Origin: Lota lota
Lineage: Eukaryota; Chordata; Actinopteri; Gadiformes; Lotidae
NCBI GenBank assembly: GCA_026745465.1
Contig: JACYXH010000446.1
Coordinates: 310,001-374,000, forward strand
Length of the DNA: 64,000 nt
Reading direction: 5' to 3'
Part shown: piece by piece, positions 1 through 11,692 of the stretch
Layout of the letters: every line of letters begins with the position of its first letter
Numbering within the stretch: position 1 is the stretch's first letter
Made by a program: the position numbers and the translations under genes
Notes under the pieces: model-generated
The model's input: the letters and a program-made list of their open reading frames with translations, nothing else
Told to the model about the DNA's origin: nothing
The model's database searches: none

Positions 1-125
1 AGTTGTCATCAATCAATTAGATATCGGGATACACAGATAGCCAATGGAAACAAACCCAGTTCATGAACATTGTAGTCGTTCAAGGATATCATATTATACA
101 TCAAGGGTGTTTTACTATCAGCCGA

Positions 126-245
126 AAGGGTCTTGGTTCGAACCACCAACGTCAACAGTCTACCAGTAGGCACCCTTGAGCAAGATGGCTAATCGTCAAT
201 GTATCTGAAGTTGCTTAGGATAAAAGTGTCTGCTAAACGACTAAA
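126..245 (+). repeat. V-SINE-like dispersed repeat, 3' part
   Basis: A stretch with GGTTCGAACC, then AGCAAGATGGC, then the tail GGATAAAAGTGTCTGCTAAA. A conserved block of the type ggataaaagcgtctgctaaatgac is common in fish V-SINE elements. The family comes from memory and the ends are not defined. The rest of the first 1.1 kb shows no gene that I can support. Confidence 0.55.
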
Positions 246-1114
246 GAGTAATCGTAATATTAAATATTAAATCAATGTGAAGATCTTCATGTTTACATGA
301 AGCTGAATAGCTTCACCATTCGGCTAGTAACCTTTCCCTTAGTGTCCAAGTGAACCGCTATCGTTGTTTCCCTGATATATTTCCAGAATTGCTCTACTAT
401 GGAGGATGGATTGGAGAGGTCGCGGAGAGACATCTCCCTGTCCCATACGGTATCCTACGGACCAATCAGACGACTGCTGGGAGAGAGCGACCAACCAAAC
501 ATCAGTATGTGTTTCTGACTATTCTTTATTTCACCAGAGAATCCCATTGTTACCTGGGAACAGACAACAGTGTAAAACATTTTATATTGATCCAAGAAAA
601 CAGTACAGAAATTCAGAAACTATAGTTCACAGATAAATGCATCCATTAACACGTATTCTAAAATGACAGAAAGATACCAAGGAGTATCATTTGCATTTGC
701 TCACAGAGACAGATAGGATTTACGTTAGCAGGTGTGAGACAGGAAGTCATGCAACGATTGACATGTTAACGAGCAGTGGGGTTGTGTTAAGGACATGCTG
801 AAAAGTTGCGTTAGGCTTACAAAAATCGATAAAATGTATGCTTGGTATAGTTTATTTGATACATTTATTTAAATACACCCAGGAACATGAGCACGAATAA
901 AATCAATGAGGATAATCATAATACAGTTATAAAAGTATTTCCGTTGTGGTCCTCTGACAAAGTTTGGCAGCAAATGAAATTAAACAGCAGCAATAAATCC
1001 ATCAGTCACACATTATAGAGTGATGATGCACACATTACAACTGTTGAAATGTGTGAAACAACACAGAGAAGAGAAGTCCGGTACAGACCCTAACCTTTTG
1101 CTCGTGCCCCACAG

Positions 1115-1290
1115 ACGCTGGAGCCATACTCTCTGTAGGGACCTTCGTCCTGGGGGGGCTGCTGGTGGCGTTGCTGCTGGTCACCGGGTTGTTTGGCCGG
1201 CTGTGGCTCCGGTCCAGACGGTCCTACCCAGCCCGGGAGGCCCAGCTCACACTGTCCAACATCCACCACATATCAGAGGTGGCCTCCTGA
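1115..1290 (+). CDS. 3'-terminal coding exon of an unidentified single-pass membrane protein
   Basis: An acceptor (CTTTTGCTCGTGCCCCACAG) ends at 1114. Two bases then complete a split codon and 57 codons run to TGA at 1288-1290. The peptide has a hydrophobic segment of about 23-25 residues starting at AILSVGTFVLGGLL. A basic stop-transfer stretch (WLRSRR) follows, then a cytoplasmic tail ending HHISEVAS. This reads as the C-terminus of a type I membrane protein whose other exons lie left of the window. A CA repeat (1342-1376) and two AATAAA signals (1701-1706, 1859-1864) follow at spacings expected of a 3' UTR. I do not recognise the family. Two longer open frames over the same bases are shadows broken up by the CA repeat. 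Confidence 0.6.
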
Positions 1291-1339
1291 GTGTGGCTAT
1301 GCATGCTGGGAGCACATGCAAACATACGTGCACTCAAAT

Positions 1340-1341
<2 letters not shown>

Positions 1342-1376
<35 letters not shown>
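1342..1376. repeat. (CA)n microsatellite
   Basis: Uninterrupted CA dinucleotides in the predicted 3' UTR of the upstream membrane-protein gene, followed to about 1560 by degenerate CA-rich sequence. Confidence 0.95.
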
Positions 1377-1380
<4 letters not shown>

Positions 1381-1700
1381 CAGACACAAACGCACACTCT
1401 CAAATGCATAAAGCACACCTAAAAGAGGACAGACTCAGGTTCATGAATGGCTACACACACGGATGCACGCATGCACACACACACACAAACACACTTTAAC
1501 ATAAACATATGTACAATTATACACACACTCACGCAAATCACACTTGCACACACAGCCACGTATACACATGCCAACACTTATGCACCAATATTAATATTGG
1601 CGCATAATACTGAGTGTTTTTTCTAAACACTCAGTTACTAAATACCATTTTGTATGTAAATATAAGTGTGGAATGCACGATTTTTGTAACAGAAATATGA

Positions 1701-1706
1701 AATAAA
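1701..1706 (+). terminator. Polyadenylation signal AATAAA
   Basis: AATAAA about 410 bases after the stop of the membrane-protein exon. A second AATAAA lies at 1859-1864. Either could end that transcript; this is inferred from position. Confidence 0.4.
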
Positions 1707-1889
1707 TAATTAAAACATTGACTATCTGCAATAACTTTTTGTTTGTTTGTCACAAAACATGGGCTGATAAAGATGTAGTCTCTTACTTTGTCATTGTCAT
1801 GTGTCGTTATTTATGTGTGAAACAAGTTGATAATCAAAAATTAAATTGTCTTTTTAACAATAAAGAAGAATAGCCTTCTGATATAACTG

Positions 1890-2398
1890 CAATATCATCC
1901 TGGGGGTATTTCCATGCCCTGTCTATTTACAGCGCGCTCACAGGCCTTATTCTATTGGTCTTCTCTGTGGTGACGTTCTACGAGAGCGCCCTGCACTTAC
2001 GGACAACAAAAAAGAAGTGGATGGATCCAATGCTCTGAACGTACAGTCGGCGGTGCAAACCAATCATGATTAGAGAGAGGTACCAACCACTGCATGTTCG
2101 AAGCAGTGATTGGGCGGTAACGGAGAGGGTTACCGCCCATTGTACGTTCGGACCCTAGGTTGCAGCCTCTACCGACAATAAACGCCGACTCTGTGAACAG
2201 CAAGCAGAGGTCTAACTTGGCTCTAGATAAAATCCAGTTGCAGCCTGTTCGAGAGAAGACTTGAATACTTGAATGTCACTGAGCTGTTTTTAGTTCAGTT
2301 TAATATGCTTGCGTTTTAAAGCATCGACACATGAGCAGTGGGGACTCCTTTTAAAAGGATAGTGAACCAAAACGTCTGGACCAGTGGCTTAATTCGGG
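1890..2398 (+). promoter_or_regulatory. fbxo30: Candidate fbxo30 promoter and 5' noncoding exon
   Basis: The interval holds several CCAAT-box-like motifs in both orientations (CTATTGGTC near 1952, ACCAATCAT near 2059, GATTGGGCGG near 2109) and a perfect 11-bp inverted repeat at 2111-2139. It ends at TTCGGGG|GTAAGCA-type sequence with a donor at 2399. The coding exon of fbxo30 starts at an acceptor at 3248, so a 5' noncoding exon ending near 2398 is plausible. No transcript evidence is available. The stretch 2400-3240 shows no other feature that I can support. Confidence 0.3.
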
Positions 2399-3307
2399 GT
2401 AAGCACTTTTCTAGATGCTACCGGCTAACTTGGCTAGCCTATGTGAGTTAGCTGTTATGTGATGCTAACCTGCTGGCCATGTTGTTGATGTTGTTTTGGC
2501 TCCTCATTGGCACCGAAGTTTGGTCATCGAGTAAAGTGCATCAGCAAGTGAGAATAAACACGTATAACATGAACGGTGACGATGAGCCGTCAGCTGCTTA
2601 GTTTAACTTCTGTGTTTTTCTTTAATGCCGGTATGGTGGAGAGAGACCTGCTACGCATGCGTCATGGAGTTACAGGGTTGTTGTTGGCAGTGGCCGAACA
2701 ATAGCAATGTGGTTTTCCACAACTTGCGACATCGTGTTTTTTAAATGACTATTTATATCACTGCGCAGCCAATGTAGAACCCCCACCACCAAATCCCTTA
2801 ACCCTAATTTTGACAAATCCCAAACCCACTAATTCCTAATTACCCCATGATTTGTGGTGGAGGTGTTGTTATTATGTCAAAGGGACAAACAGGTTTTAGT
2901 GCCAGAGTTGTCAGTGTCACCGAGTTCCATGGCAGCGTCTGGTGGCTTTAGGGAAGGGTCAAGTAGCCCTGAGCAACCGGTGTCACCCAAGACGGGTGTT
3001 GTGAAATGTCATTGAACAGCTTTTAGGTTTTGAAAACATATCCACAGACGCTCCATGTTTAGTGCGCGGGTTACTGTATGCTGCCACATGTGTGGAGGGA
3101 TGGCTGTCCAAGTGTCCCTAGGTGTAAGGGTAGACTGCTATGCCAGACTGCAGCTGCATGGAGTGGTTCTAGCACTAACTGCTAGGTTAGCTTACCCACT
3201 AAAACGTAGTAATTGTTCCTGACACTCAAGATTTTCTTGTTGTTCCAGGGTTTGAGAACTTCACCCATCGCTGCTGCCTTGCTTCAGCGCCAGCCAACGT
3301 GTCAAAA

Positions 3308-6224
3308 ATGGAGATCCAGCACGCCCACTGCCTGAAGTGCGTCAACAGAAGGTGCATGACAAGACCGGAGGCGGGCGTCTCCTGCGACCTCATTGGCTGC
3401 CCTCTGGTGTGCGGGGCGGTCTTCCACGCGTGCAAACTGGAGGAGCACCGCGTGTTGTGTCCGTACGAGCGGGTACCATGCCTGAACACGGGCTTCGGCT
3501 GCCCCTTCACCATGGCCCGCTTCAAGATGGCGGAGCACCTGGCCACATGTCCCGCCAGCGTGGTGTGCTGCACCATGGAGTGGAACCGCTGGCCCGTCAG
3601 CTACGCTGACCGCAAGTCATACGAGAACCTCAGCAAAGACTTTGACCAGGTGGAGCAGCTGGACATGGCGCTGGCCCTGCAGGACCAGAGGATGCTGCTG
3701 GAGTCACTGCGGGTGACCACCACCATCTCCAAGAACGGGGACAAGCCCTCGGCGGACCACGGGGACAATAAGACGGCGGCGGAGGCGAGCGCCGCCATGG
3801 ACATGGAGGACGAGCCGTACAGCGGCCTGTACAAGGCCTCGGTGGAGACCAGCAGGACTCTGGCGGCCGCGCTGGAGATCCTCACCAACTCCAAGAGCGT
3901 GGAGGGGATCGCGGCCCACCTCAACGGGGAGAACGGAGATAAGAACGGAGTGGTGTGCAACGGCGCCAACGGCGACAGCCACCGCCGGCACGACGTTGTG
4001 GAGGAATCCAAGAACGTGGACATGAGGGAGAGCGACTCTGATTCGGAGTGCGAGCTGGGGGCGGTAGGCGGCGTGGATTGCGCAGTAGCGGTCGACACGA
4101 ACGGGGACGTGCCCCGCTGGGCAGGGCGCGGCGGTTTTGTGGAGTTGTTTGCAGGAGACGAGCAGGACGAGTGTCTCGACGTTCTCTTGGACGAAGCGCC
4201 CTATGTCAGGCCCACGTCGCGCTATCGTGCCGTGCCAGTCGTCCCCGCGGAGCCCCCCGGGCCCCTGCCGGCGCCGTTCCCCCCGGCAGCGTCCGCTGTC
4301 ATGCCCTACCTGCTGCCGGATCACGTACGCAACAACCTGCTGCAGCACCTCCCCGTGGAGCTGGGCTACCGGTGTCTGGAGCGCAAGCTGCAGAGCGTGG
4401 AACTGCTCAGGGGAATGAGCCTGTTCCCGTTCAACGGGCAGCGCACCCTACTGTCGGACCCCCACCTGTACCGCGCCAAGAGGGTGGACAAGGCGGTGGA
4501 CACATCGGACCTGGAGGTGGTGGACGACCCCATGGGACTCCACGGCATTGACCTGATCACCGCCGCCCTGCTCTTCTGCCTGGGGGATTCCCCCGGCGGC
4601 CGGGGCATCTCGGACAGCCGCTTCGTGGACGGATACCACATCGACTTCGGCACGCAGACCTTCTCCTTCCCCTCGGCCATCCTGGCCACCAACACCACGG
4701 TGGGGGACATCGGCTCGGCCTCGGCCTGCGACCACGCCAGCCCGCAGCTGTCCAACCCCAGCCCCTTCCACACGCTGCGGCTGGACCTGGTGCTGGAGTG
4801 CGTGGCCCGCTACCAGACCAAGCAGCGCTCCATGTTCACCTTCGTGTGCGGTCAGCTGTTCCGGCGGAACGAGTTCTCCTCCCACTTCAAGAACGTCCAC
4901 GGCGACATCCACGCGGGGCTCAACGGCTGGATGGAGCACCGCTGCCCCCTGGCCTACTACGGCTGCACCTACTCCCAGAGACGCTTCTGCCCCTCGGTCC
5001 AGGGCTCCCGAGTCATCCACGACCGGCACCTGGGGTCCTTCGGCGTGCAGCTCTCGCTGCCCCTCAAGCCAGGGGAGAAGCCCCTTAGGAGCACCTGCAG
5101 CTTCGGCGCCCAGTGTGACCACTTCAGCAGCCTCCCCTTCGAGATCCTCCAGCACATCGCCAGCTTTCTGGATGGCTTCAGCCTGTGCCAGCTGTCCCGG
5201 ACGTCCCGCGCCATGCGGGAGGTATGCGCCAGCCTGCTTCAGATGCGGGGCATGGTGGTCATGCTCTGGGGGAAGAAGCAGCTGGCGGACGGGTCTTCTT
5301 CGTGGCAGATAACGGACAAGGTCAGTTCAATTGTATTTTTGTCTTTGTCTTAGTTTTTCATATTAAAGGTGCTATAGGTAAGATTTAAGAGTGTGATATT
5401 GTTAGAAATGCCACAGCCACTCAGTTATTAGTGGGTGAAATGCTCTGTGAGAATTATCTGCTCCGAGTTGACTGGGCGCCTGCCTCTATGAGGCGATTTG
5501 GATTTTAGAGACCAATCCCGGCTAATTTCGACGAATCAGGGCATCTCTTCTCTGATTGGTTCGGAGGAATCCATCCTACCTGTTCATCACAGGTTCTTGA
5601 ATGCAAAACTTCTCAATGGCGGAGAAATGTGGGGAGAGAGGGAGCAGAGAGGGAGGGGATGTTTTTTTTTGGGCTGTATATTTTTTTAAATCTCGCTCTG
5701 TTCTGTGTTTTGCTCTCTCTCTCTCTCTCTACAACTCTCGAATCTTACCTACAGCACCTTGTAATGTAGCATAGTGACAGGGGCCCCCGAGGCTTAACCT
5801 CATTCCTGTCCCGATGCCTTAAAAACACTTTAACCCCCAACCCGAATGGCTGCCGTTATTTGGCTCAGCTTAGGTTAAAGCGCTCACCTTCAACTCCTAG
5901 GGTTGTCGGTTCAAGCGCCCGCTGTGTGGCGTTACATAAACGCACAGCAAACACACTGTGCCCCAATGTGCTATCTGCATGCGGCGATGGCATCACCAGA
6001 CGGCTCTCTCTTTGTCTTAGGTGTGGCGGTTCAGCACGGCCTTCGGCACCGTGACGGAGTGGAAGTTTGCCAACATCGCCAGCATGGCGGACCACCTGAA
6101 GAAGTGCAAGTTCAACACGGTGACGCGGCGCGAGGACGCCGTCCCACTGCCCTGCATGTGCTTCACCCGGGAGCTGACGAAGGAGGGCCGCTGCTTGCGC
6201 TCCGTCCTCAAGCCCGTTGCCTGA
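3308..6224 (+). CDS. fbxo30: F-box only protein 30 (SCF ubiquitin-ligase substrate receptor)
   Basis: Coding exons 3308-5320 and 6021-6224 give 738 residues, close to human FBXO30 (745). The start is the ATG at 3308 (MEIQHAHC), about 60 bases after the acceptor at 3248; an in-frame GTG at 3299 is only an ORF extension. Residues about 8-85 form the Cys/His-rich TRAF-type zinc finger (CDLIGCPLVCGAVFH, ASVVCCTMEWNRW). The middle is acidic and variable. The stretch from about residue 400 (KAVDTSDLEV, GDSPGGRGISDSR) is highly conserved. The F-box begins near residue 609 (LPFEILQHIASFLDGFSL). The last exon supplies VWRFSTAF to RSVLKPVA. The family acts as the SKP1-CUL1 adaptor for ubiquitination; the mammalian protein is linked to muscle atrophy and BMP signalling (MUSA1). 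Codons are strongly GC-rich at third positions, unlike akap12. The intron holds a mobile element. Confidence 0.97.
5366..5761 (+). mobile_element. Non-autonomous DNA transposon with AAGGTGCTATAGGTAAGATT terminal repeats
   Basis: The left end AAGGTGCTATAGGTAAGATT is matched in inverse by AATCTTACCTACAGCACCTT at the right end, so the terminal repeats are about 20 bp. The element lies inside the fbxo30 intron (5321-6020). It has no transposase. Its middle holds a short CT repeat and sequence similar to 40140-40420 (ATCAGGGC, GATTGGTTCGG, AATCCATC), which is a second copy in opposite orientation. The family name is unknown to me. Confidence 0.7.
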
Positions 6225-9200
6225 GCTTGTCGGTGCTAAGGAACACCACCATCACCTGTTCTGTTTTGGTCTGCTAACCCAGAGCTCAGCGAAGTGGTCT
6301 GGTCCACACCACAAAAACATTATTGTCATTTTTTTTTATCTGCAGTGTTTACAAATCGCACAAACAAACGTATGTTTTTTTTTTTTCAGTCTAAAAAACA
6401 TGGCAGGCCGGTTAATAAAAAAAACATACGTTATAGTGTTCACTAAACCAGTGTGTGTTTTTTAAACCACAGAACGGGAACGCACAACCACCGACTGAAA
6501 ATGCCAGCCTTGAATCTTCCACTTTGATAGCGCCACAGAACTACAGAAGCTACAAAATAATATCTGTAATAATCAAAGGTTGGATTATTGAGATTTTATT
6601 TTTCTATAGTGGAGCTAGTACTGGGCAGCATCGGAGGTGAGCAGAGAGCCTTGACTTCTGCAACACTTGATTTTCTATCCAAAGCTGGAGACGTGTCTTC
6701 TCCCTGCGCAGTTTTTATAACTTGCTACCTGAAACGGTTTGTTAAGCACCTTTCTCACGGTTTTGCATTCGGATCTGAAGCTTGTTTTAGGAGGTTTTAG
6801 GACACCGCAGTTCAAACATCAGGCATGTGCGGTGCATGATGTCCGGACAAAGGTACAAACACAAGTGCATTCGTTACCGTTACTGTAAGCCAGCCTCCCT
6901 CCTCCTTCACACTCACCAACCCCGATGACCTAAGTACCACTACCACTAGCACTGAGATTGATGCACAAACTAAAAACATTGCGCACATCGACACACTCCT
7001 GTTTTTAATAATCGAGGTATTTCGCTACACCACTGCGCCGTGGTCTATTGGCATGATGGATGTGGTCGACAACCAACTGCCAGCGAGTATCGATTGAGAC
7101 CAGCGAGGCCTCATCTCACCACTGTCTATTTCGACAGTGTTGTGGATGGATCTCGTCTACACCTCAAATCCATGTGTGGGGGCGACGCCATGGCAACCGT
7201 GCGCGGTGTGGTTCCGAGACGCGCCTCTTTGTCAGTGGAGCTGCCCTGCGCATGCTGACGTCAGGTGTATTACAAAGACCTGCCGGCCAGGTCGAAGAGC
7301 TGAAACAAAACGGGCACACAAACCTTCTGGTAATAAACCCCTCTACTGGGTTGTATTTTGGGTTTGTGTTGGTTTTTGTTTTTAGGTATCTTTGCCGCTA
7401 AGGCATCCCAAGTTTGATGTTGTTCTTGTGTCTCAGGGTCATAGCATGAAACTACAATAACTGCTGGTCATTGTTGTGGTGTATGTAGCCTGATAGAAGA
7501 AATCACTGAAAACCAGCTACTTGACCATTGTGGTGGTCGTAGGATCGGCTGATCGTACCATTCAGTATTAGAGCAGAAGCGAGAGTTGCAGTGAGTGTAC
7601 CGCAGTGCTATGCTGGTTATTTTCCACGTCTTTTAATAATGCAAGTTTTTTTATTTCCGATTTTTGAGGGGATGTTCACTATTGAAGGGCGAGTTAGGCT
7701 GCCAGCTAAAGTCCAACATGAATGTATTGTACGAACATTAAGTAATAAGATGGGGTTCTGTTTGAAAACAAACAGTAAATGGTCAAATGTAAGTGTGGAG
7801 TTTTTTTTCCTCTTAAAGGTGGTACTTTATATAAACGTAGGTTCCCTTATATGAAGGGTAAGCAGCAGAAGACATTTTGCTGCATTGTTTGGAAGGACAG
7901 ATTTGTCAGAGGAAGTCCATGGTGGATTATGCTAGACTGGGGAATATTGTTCTGAAAAAGTGCAGGCCTGGCGAAAGTTAAAGATGTATTCTTTTGACAC
8001 CCAATCTTTTGTAATAATTCAGTTTTATCATGTTATTTTTATATAGGTACCAGAAAAGAAATCTCCTCACTATTATAACTTTTTAGTATGAATTTAGTTA
8101 AAGGTAGTTTTAGCCCCATGAAGCTGTAACGACGGTTACAATATCCAAGGGAAGATATCACGGTTTTCCTCTTTTCACGTTTTGCATGTGTGAGACGTCT
8201 CTGAAAAAACATTTGGTCTGACAAATTGCGTTCACTTTTATATGGTTTTATTTTGCAACCTGAATACTTCATGTTCATATCTACCTTTTTTTGTGTAATA
8301 ACTGCCCCCAGGCCTCCTAGAGATTGTATGTTTTTGTTCTGAATACGAAGCCCAGTTTACTCAAGTATTGGCATACTATGCTAACACTAGATATATATAG
8401 ATATATCTTTATCTATATATCATAACTGAAAAGCACAGAAGCACACACATTTTAAGCCAACTTTTGTGGTTATACCAATAAAAGCCACATGGCACGATTT
8501 TATTTATAACATTATTTTAATGAAGTGGCAACTGTCTTGACTACATTGTTTTCACCACCATTAAAACCTTTTCGTTTTCACTTCAGCCTGGTGTATTTTT
8601 TTAATTATATTTTATCCCATGCGATGAAATACAATTGTCTTGTATCCTTCTTGGTCTTTATTGTGTTAAAGAATGATAGCATAAAGCCTACATACACAAC
8701 CAACTATATATGTGTTCATATTCTACAGACCTCTATGCAAAACAGCAGTCAATGGGACACTGAATAAAAACATGAAAGCTTATAAATATGCTATATTGCA
8801 GTGTGAATAACATTTACACTCACTTCCATAGGGGGGCAGCAGAGACGCATTTCTCCAGAGCAGACATACCTGTCTGTAAATTTACATTAATTTAATTCCC
8901 TTCGGAGTCAAATATATTTGTTTTGAAAAGTCTGTCTACAGCATTCATTTTCTCTCAGACTACAATTGTGTTTTTATGTTGCACGGAGTTCTCGTTTTAA
9001 TTGGCGTGATGCCGACTGCCTAGATTCCAATGACGAAAGAGAAAATGTGACTGAGAACATTATTTCTTTCATAGCATTATCAATTTTTCCAGAGTACATC
9101 TGCCAGAACATAACATCTAGTTGATCCTGTGCTGCGTTGAACGGCGGTAATTGTTAACGCGAGACTTACACCAGCTTCTCTTTTTTTTTTTTTTTTGCTC

Positions 9201-9288
9201 TACATGTCTACGGCAATAAGCAGCATGCGATTCTGTTAACCCGAAAGCCGGCAATCAACAGTTTCAGGATTAAAAATTGCACTTTTAT
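6225..9288. other. Intergenic region, no gene seen
   Basis: Begins with the fbxo30 3' UTR; an AATAAA lies at 6414-6419. The rest is AT-rich sequence with poly-T and ATATAG runs (about 8388-8422), and only short unconvincing open frames. No coding, RNA or clear repeat signal was recognised. Confidence 0.5.
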
Positions 9289-9370
9289 ACCAGGAGTGGG
9301 GTTCGAACCCACGAGGACATATGTCCATTGGATCTTAAGTCCAACGCCTTAACCACTCGGCCATCCTGGT
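9289..9370 (-). tRNA. tRNA-Leu (anticodon TAA)
   Basis: Read on the minus strand, the 82 bases begin ACCAGGA and end TCCTGGT, a perfect 7-bp acceptor stem. The A box (TGGCCGAGTGGTTAAGGC), a leucine-type long variable arm and the B box (GGGTTCGAACCCC) are all intact. The anticodon loop CTTAAGA gives anticodon TAA, decoding UUA leucine codons. There is no intron and no encoded CCA. A run of five T on the minus strand (plus-strand 9272-9276) lies about 12 bases downstream and would serve as the RNA polymerase III terminator. No other tRNA is nearby. Confidence 0.96.
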
Positions 9371-9756
9371 CTGCATTAATAAATTCACCTAAATCACACC
9401 ACAACACTGGAAAGATAGCCCTGTGCTGTGTCTAAGCTAATACAGGTATATCTAATTGTCTGCATCAATGCATTTTCAGTAAAACTTTAATCTCAACTTC
9501 TCAGCTCATAGTACATGTTGTCTTTTTGAACAGAAACAATGTCAATATTTTTTTATCTTTACAATGTCTATCCAAATCTTTCATTGCCTGTGTGGCCCAC
9601 TAGACTAAGTGGGAGCGACCAAACAGTTTCCAAACAAGTCTATATTGAAATCAGACCTTGTGAAATGGAACAAATCAACTGAGCGTGACTGCTCATGTCG
9701 AAAAGGCTTCTGTAACATTTCGTTTTCACAATGCACCAAGCCTGTGTTGTTTCACA

Positions 9757-9894
<138 letters not shown>

Positions 9895-10172
9895 ATAACA
9901 CCATTATTAAGCTAGTGGTCTTTGAGACCAGCTTGGAATGCAATTTTATGAAAATGGGAGGGTACGGCTGAAATGGTAGAATGAATACTTAAATAAACAA
10001 GCTATGTATATATTAACTATCATATTTTCATGAATGCATAATCAACATTGCAAGGAGACATCCACAAAATGTTACGCCCATTAAGGTTATTCACTTGAGG
10101 TCTAGTATGGACATTCCCATGATACATCGCCTTCTTCCAAATCTGACCTTGCCCTTAAATCGTGTCTCAAAT

Positions 10173-10288
10173 GTAAACCTCACACCAGAACTCAATGATT
10201 TTCAAGGCATCATCATCATCCCAATGTCTCTACATTGGGATGATGATGAAGGCTTGAATATCATTGAGTTCTGCTTGTGAGATTTAGC
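10173..10288. repeat. Long inverted repeat (hairpin) in the stx11 3' flank
   Basis: Arms 10186-10227 and 10232-10273 are 42 bases each, match at 39 of 42 positions by eye and are separated by the four-base loop CTCT. With one indel the pairing extends outward to about 10173 and 10288. It lies 33-150 bases past the stx11 stop, so it is probably transcribed in that gene's 3' UTR. Confidence 0.85.
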
Positions 10289-10320
10289 CGTGACGATGGC
10301 TTGAAACCCCATCTCTGACC

Positions 10321-11205
10321 TCAACAACAGGGAAAGCAACAACAACAGAGCTTCCTGCACGGGTTGTCCTTCTTGTACTTCACCGCCAGCCTGATGTGGG
10401 CCGTGGCCGTGGTGACGTAGTCCTGCGTGGCGGACACGTTGGCCTGAATGTTGTCCAGCATGAAGCCCTGCTCCTCCACCAGCAGCGCCATCTGGAAGAA
10501 CAGGTCCCTCACCTCCCTGATGCGGCCCTCCAGCTCCACCAGCTCCTTGTGCCGGTTCTCGATCTCCGTCAGCGCCAGGCGGGCGCCTGTCCGGCCGTCG
10601 GTGAGCAGGTTCTCGGAGAACGCGCTCCACTCGCCCTTCTCGATCATGTCCTCTATCTGCTCCCAGCTCAGCTCCTGGCCCATGATCTCGGCCTGCCGCT
10701 GGATGCGGACCTTGCAGTTCTCCCTCTGGATGACCTCGGCGTCGTTGTACTCCGACAGTGCGTTGTGGAAGGCGCCGGACAGCGAGACGTACTGGGAGCG
10801 CACCATGCGCACCAGGGCCGAGGCGGGCCCGTGCTCCTCCTCCAGCTCCTTGCTACGCGCCTCCAGCTTGGCCAGGCGTGCGTACGTCAGCTCCGCCCTT
10901 TTCTTGATGTCTCGCCCCAGGGCGTTGGAGTCCCGCTTGATGCTGCTTATTCGCCGCACGGAGGTGAGGAACCGGGTGTTCTGCTTGCCCAGGTTCTTCA
11001 CGTTCATCCGCAGCAGGCCGATCTCCACCCGGATGGCCCGGACCTCCTTGAAGAAGCTCTCCATGGTGTCTTCTCCATTGAACAGCACCATGGTTTGCTC
11101 CTGGTCTTCATCCTCATCGTCTGCGGCGATGACGCTCCGCTCCTCAGGCCAGGAGTCGTGAGGTTTTTGGCGGACAACTTGCAGTTCGCTCAGTCGGTCC
11201 CTCAT
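10321..11205 (-). CDS. stx11: Syntaxin-11 (Qa-SNARE of late endosome and granule exocytosis)
   Basis: A single coding exon of 294 codons, as in mammalian STX11. The start is MRDRLSEL at 11205, 17 bases after an acceptor (TGTTTCAG, exon from 11222); the open frame continuing upstream of it is intronic. Residues conserved with STX11 include GKQNTRFLTSVRRISSIKRD in the N-terminal Habc bundle and NCKVRIQRQAEIMGQ. The SNARE helix region runs from about residue 200 (TEIENRHKELVELEGRIREV). Instead of a transmembrane helix the protein ends in a cysteine cluster (RKLCCCCFPCC), which in STX11 is S-acylated to anchor it to membranes. In mammals it pairs with MUNC18-2 in cytotoxic granule and platelet secretion. 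A truncated sister copy lies immediately upstream. Confidence 0.95.
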   Translation of the reverse strand: MRDRLSELQVVRQKPHDSWPEERSVIAADDEDEDQEQTMVLFNGEDTMESFFKEVRAIRVEIGLLRMNVKNLGKQNTRFLTSVRRISSIKRDSNALGRDIKKRAELTYARLAKLEARSKELEEEHGPASALVRMVRSQYVSLSGAFHNALSEYNDAEVIQRENCKVRIQRQAEIMGQELSWEQIEDMIEKGEWSAFSENLLTDGRTGARLALTEIENRHKELVELEGRIREVRDLFFQMALLVEEQGFMLDNIQANVSATQDYVTTATAHIRLAVKYKKDNPCRKLCCCCFPCC

Positions 11206-11692
11206 CTCAGCCGCTGAGTGGTCTGAAACACATCGTTTTGGGAAATGAAGGTCATACATTATATCTGGCCTTGAACAATAAAGCATTTAGCAATCACATC
11301 AGGTCAAAATAGAATAGCTGAAGATGGGAAAACTACAACCAAACCACTCTCATGTAGCAATCTTAGGTTTATGCATGCATGAATGCATGGGATGCACATT
11401 TTTTACATGTTTACATTTTTGTAAAGGAAGCAAAACTTTCTTGTCAGAGCTGCAACGTTCTCTCGACATACACACAAAGTAGGTCTATATGACAGGGAAC
11501 CTATAATCTATCCTGAACACTATGTACACTATGTACTGATACAAAGACAGGGCGTTAGGTTTAACATGGGTCCATACTAAATAACCCAACATTGGAATGT
11601 CTTTACCCAAATACTTGAGGTTATTAACCATCCGTGACTAGGCCAAAAAAACAAGTGTTTTTAAAACAATGTGCAATGAACATCACACATAC

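Noticed and set aside
8385-8422. ATATAG palindromic tract
   Set aside because: Low-complexity AT repeat with no stable specific structure or context.
10396-11217. Two long plus-strand open frames opposite stx11
   Set aside because: Antisense shadows of a GC-rich coding exon; no independent splice or start support.
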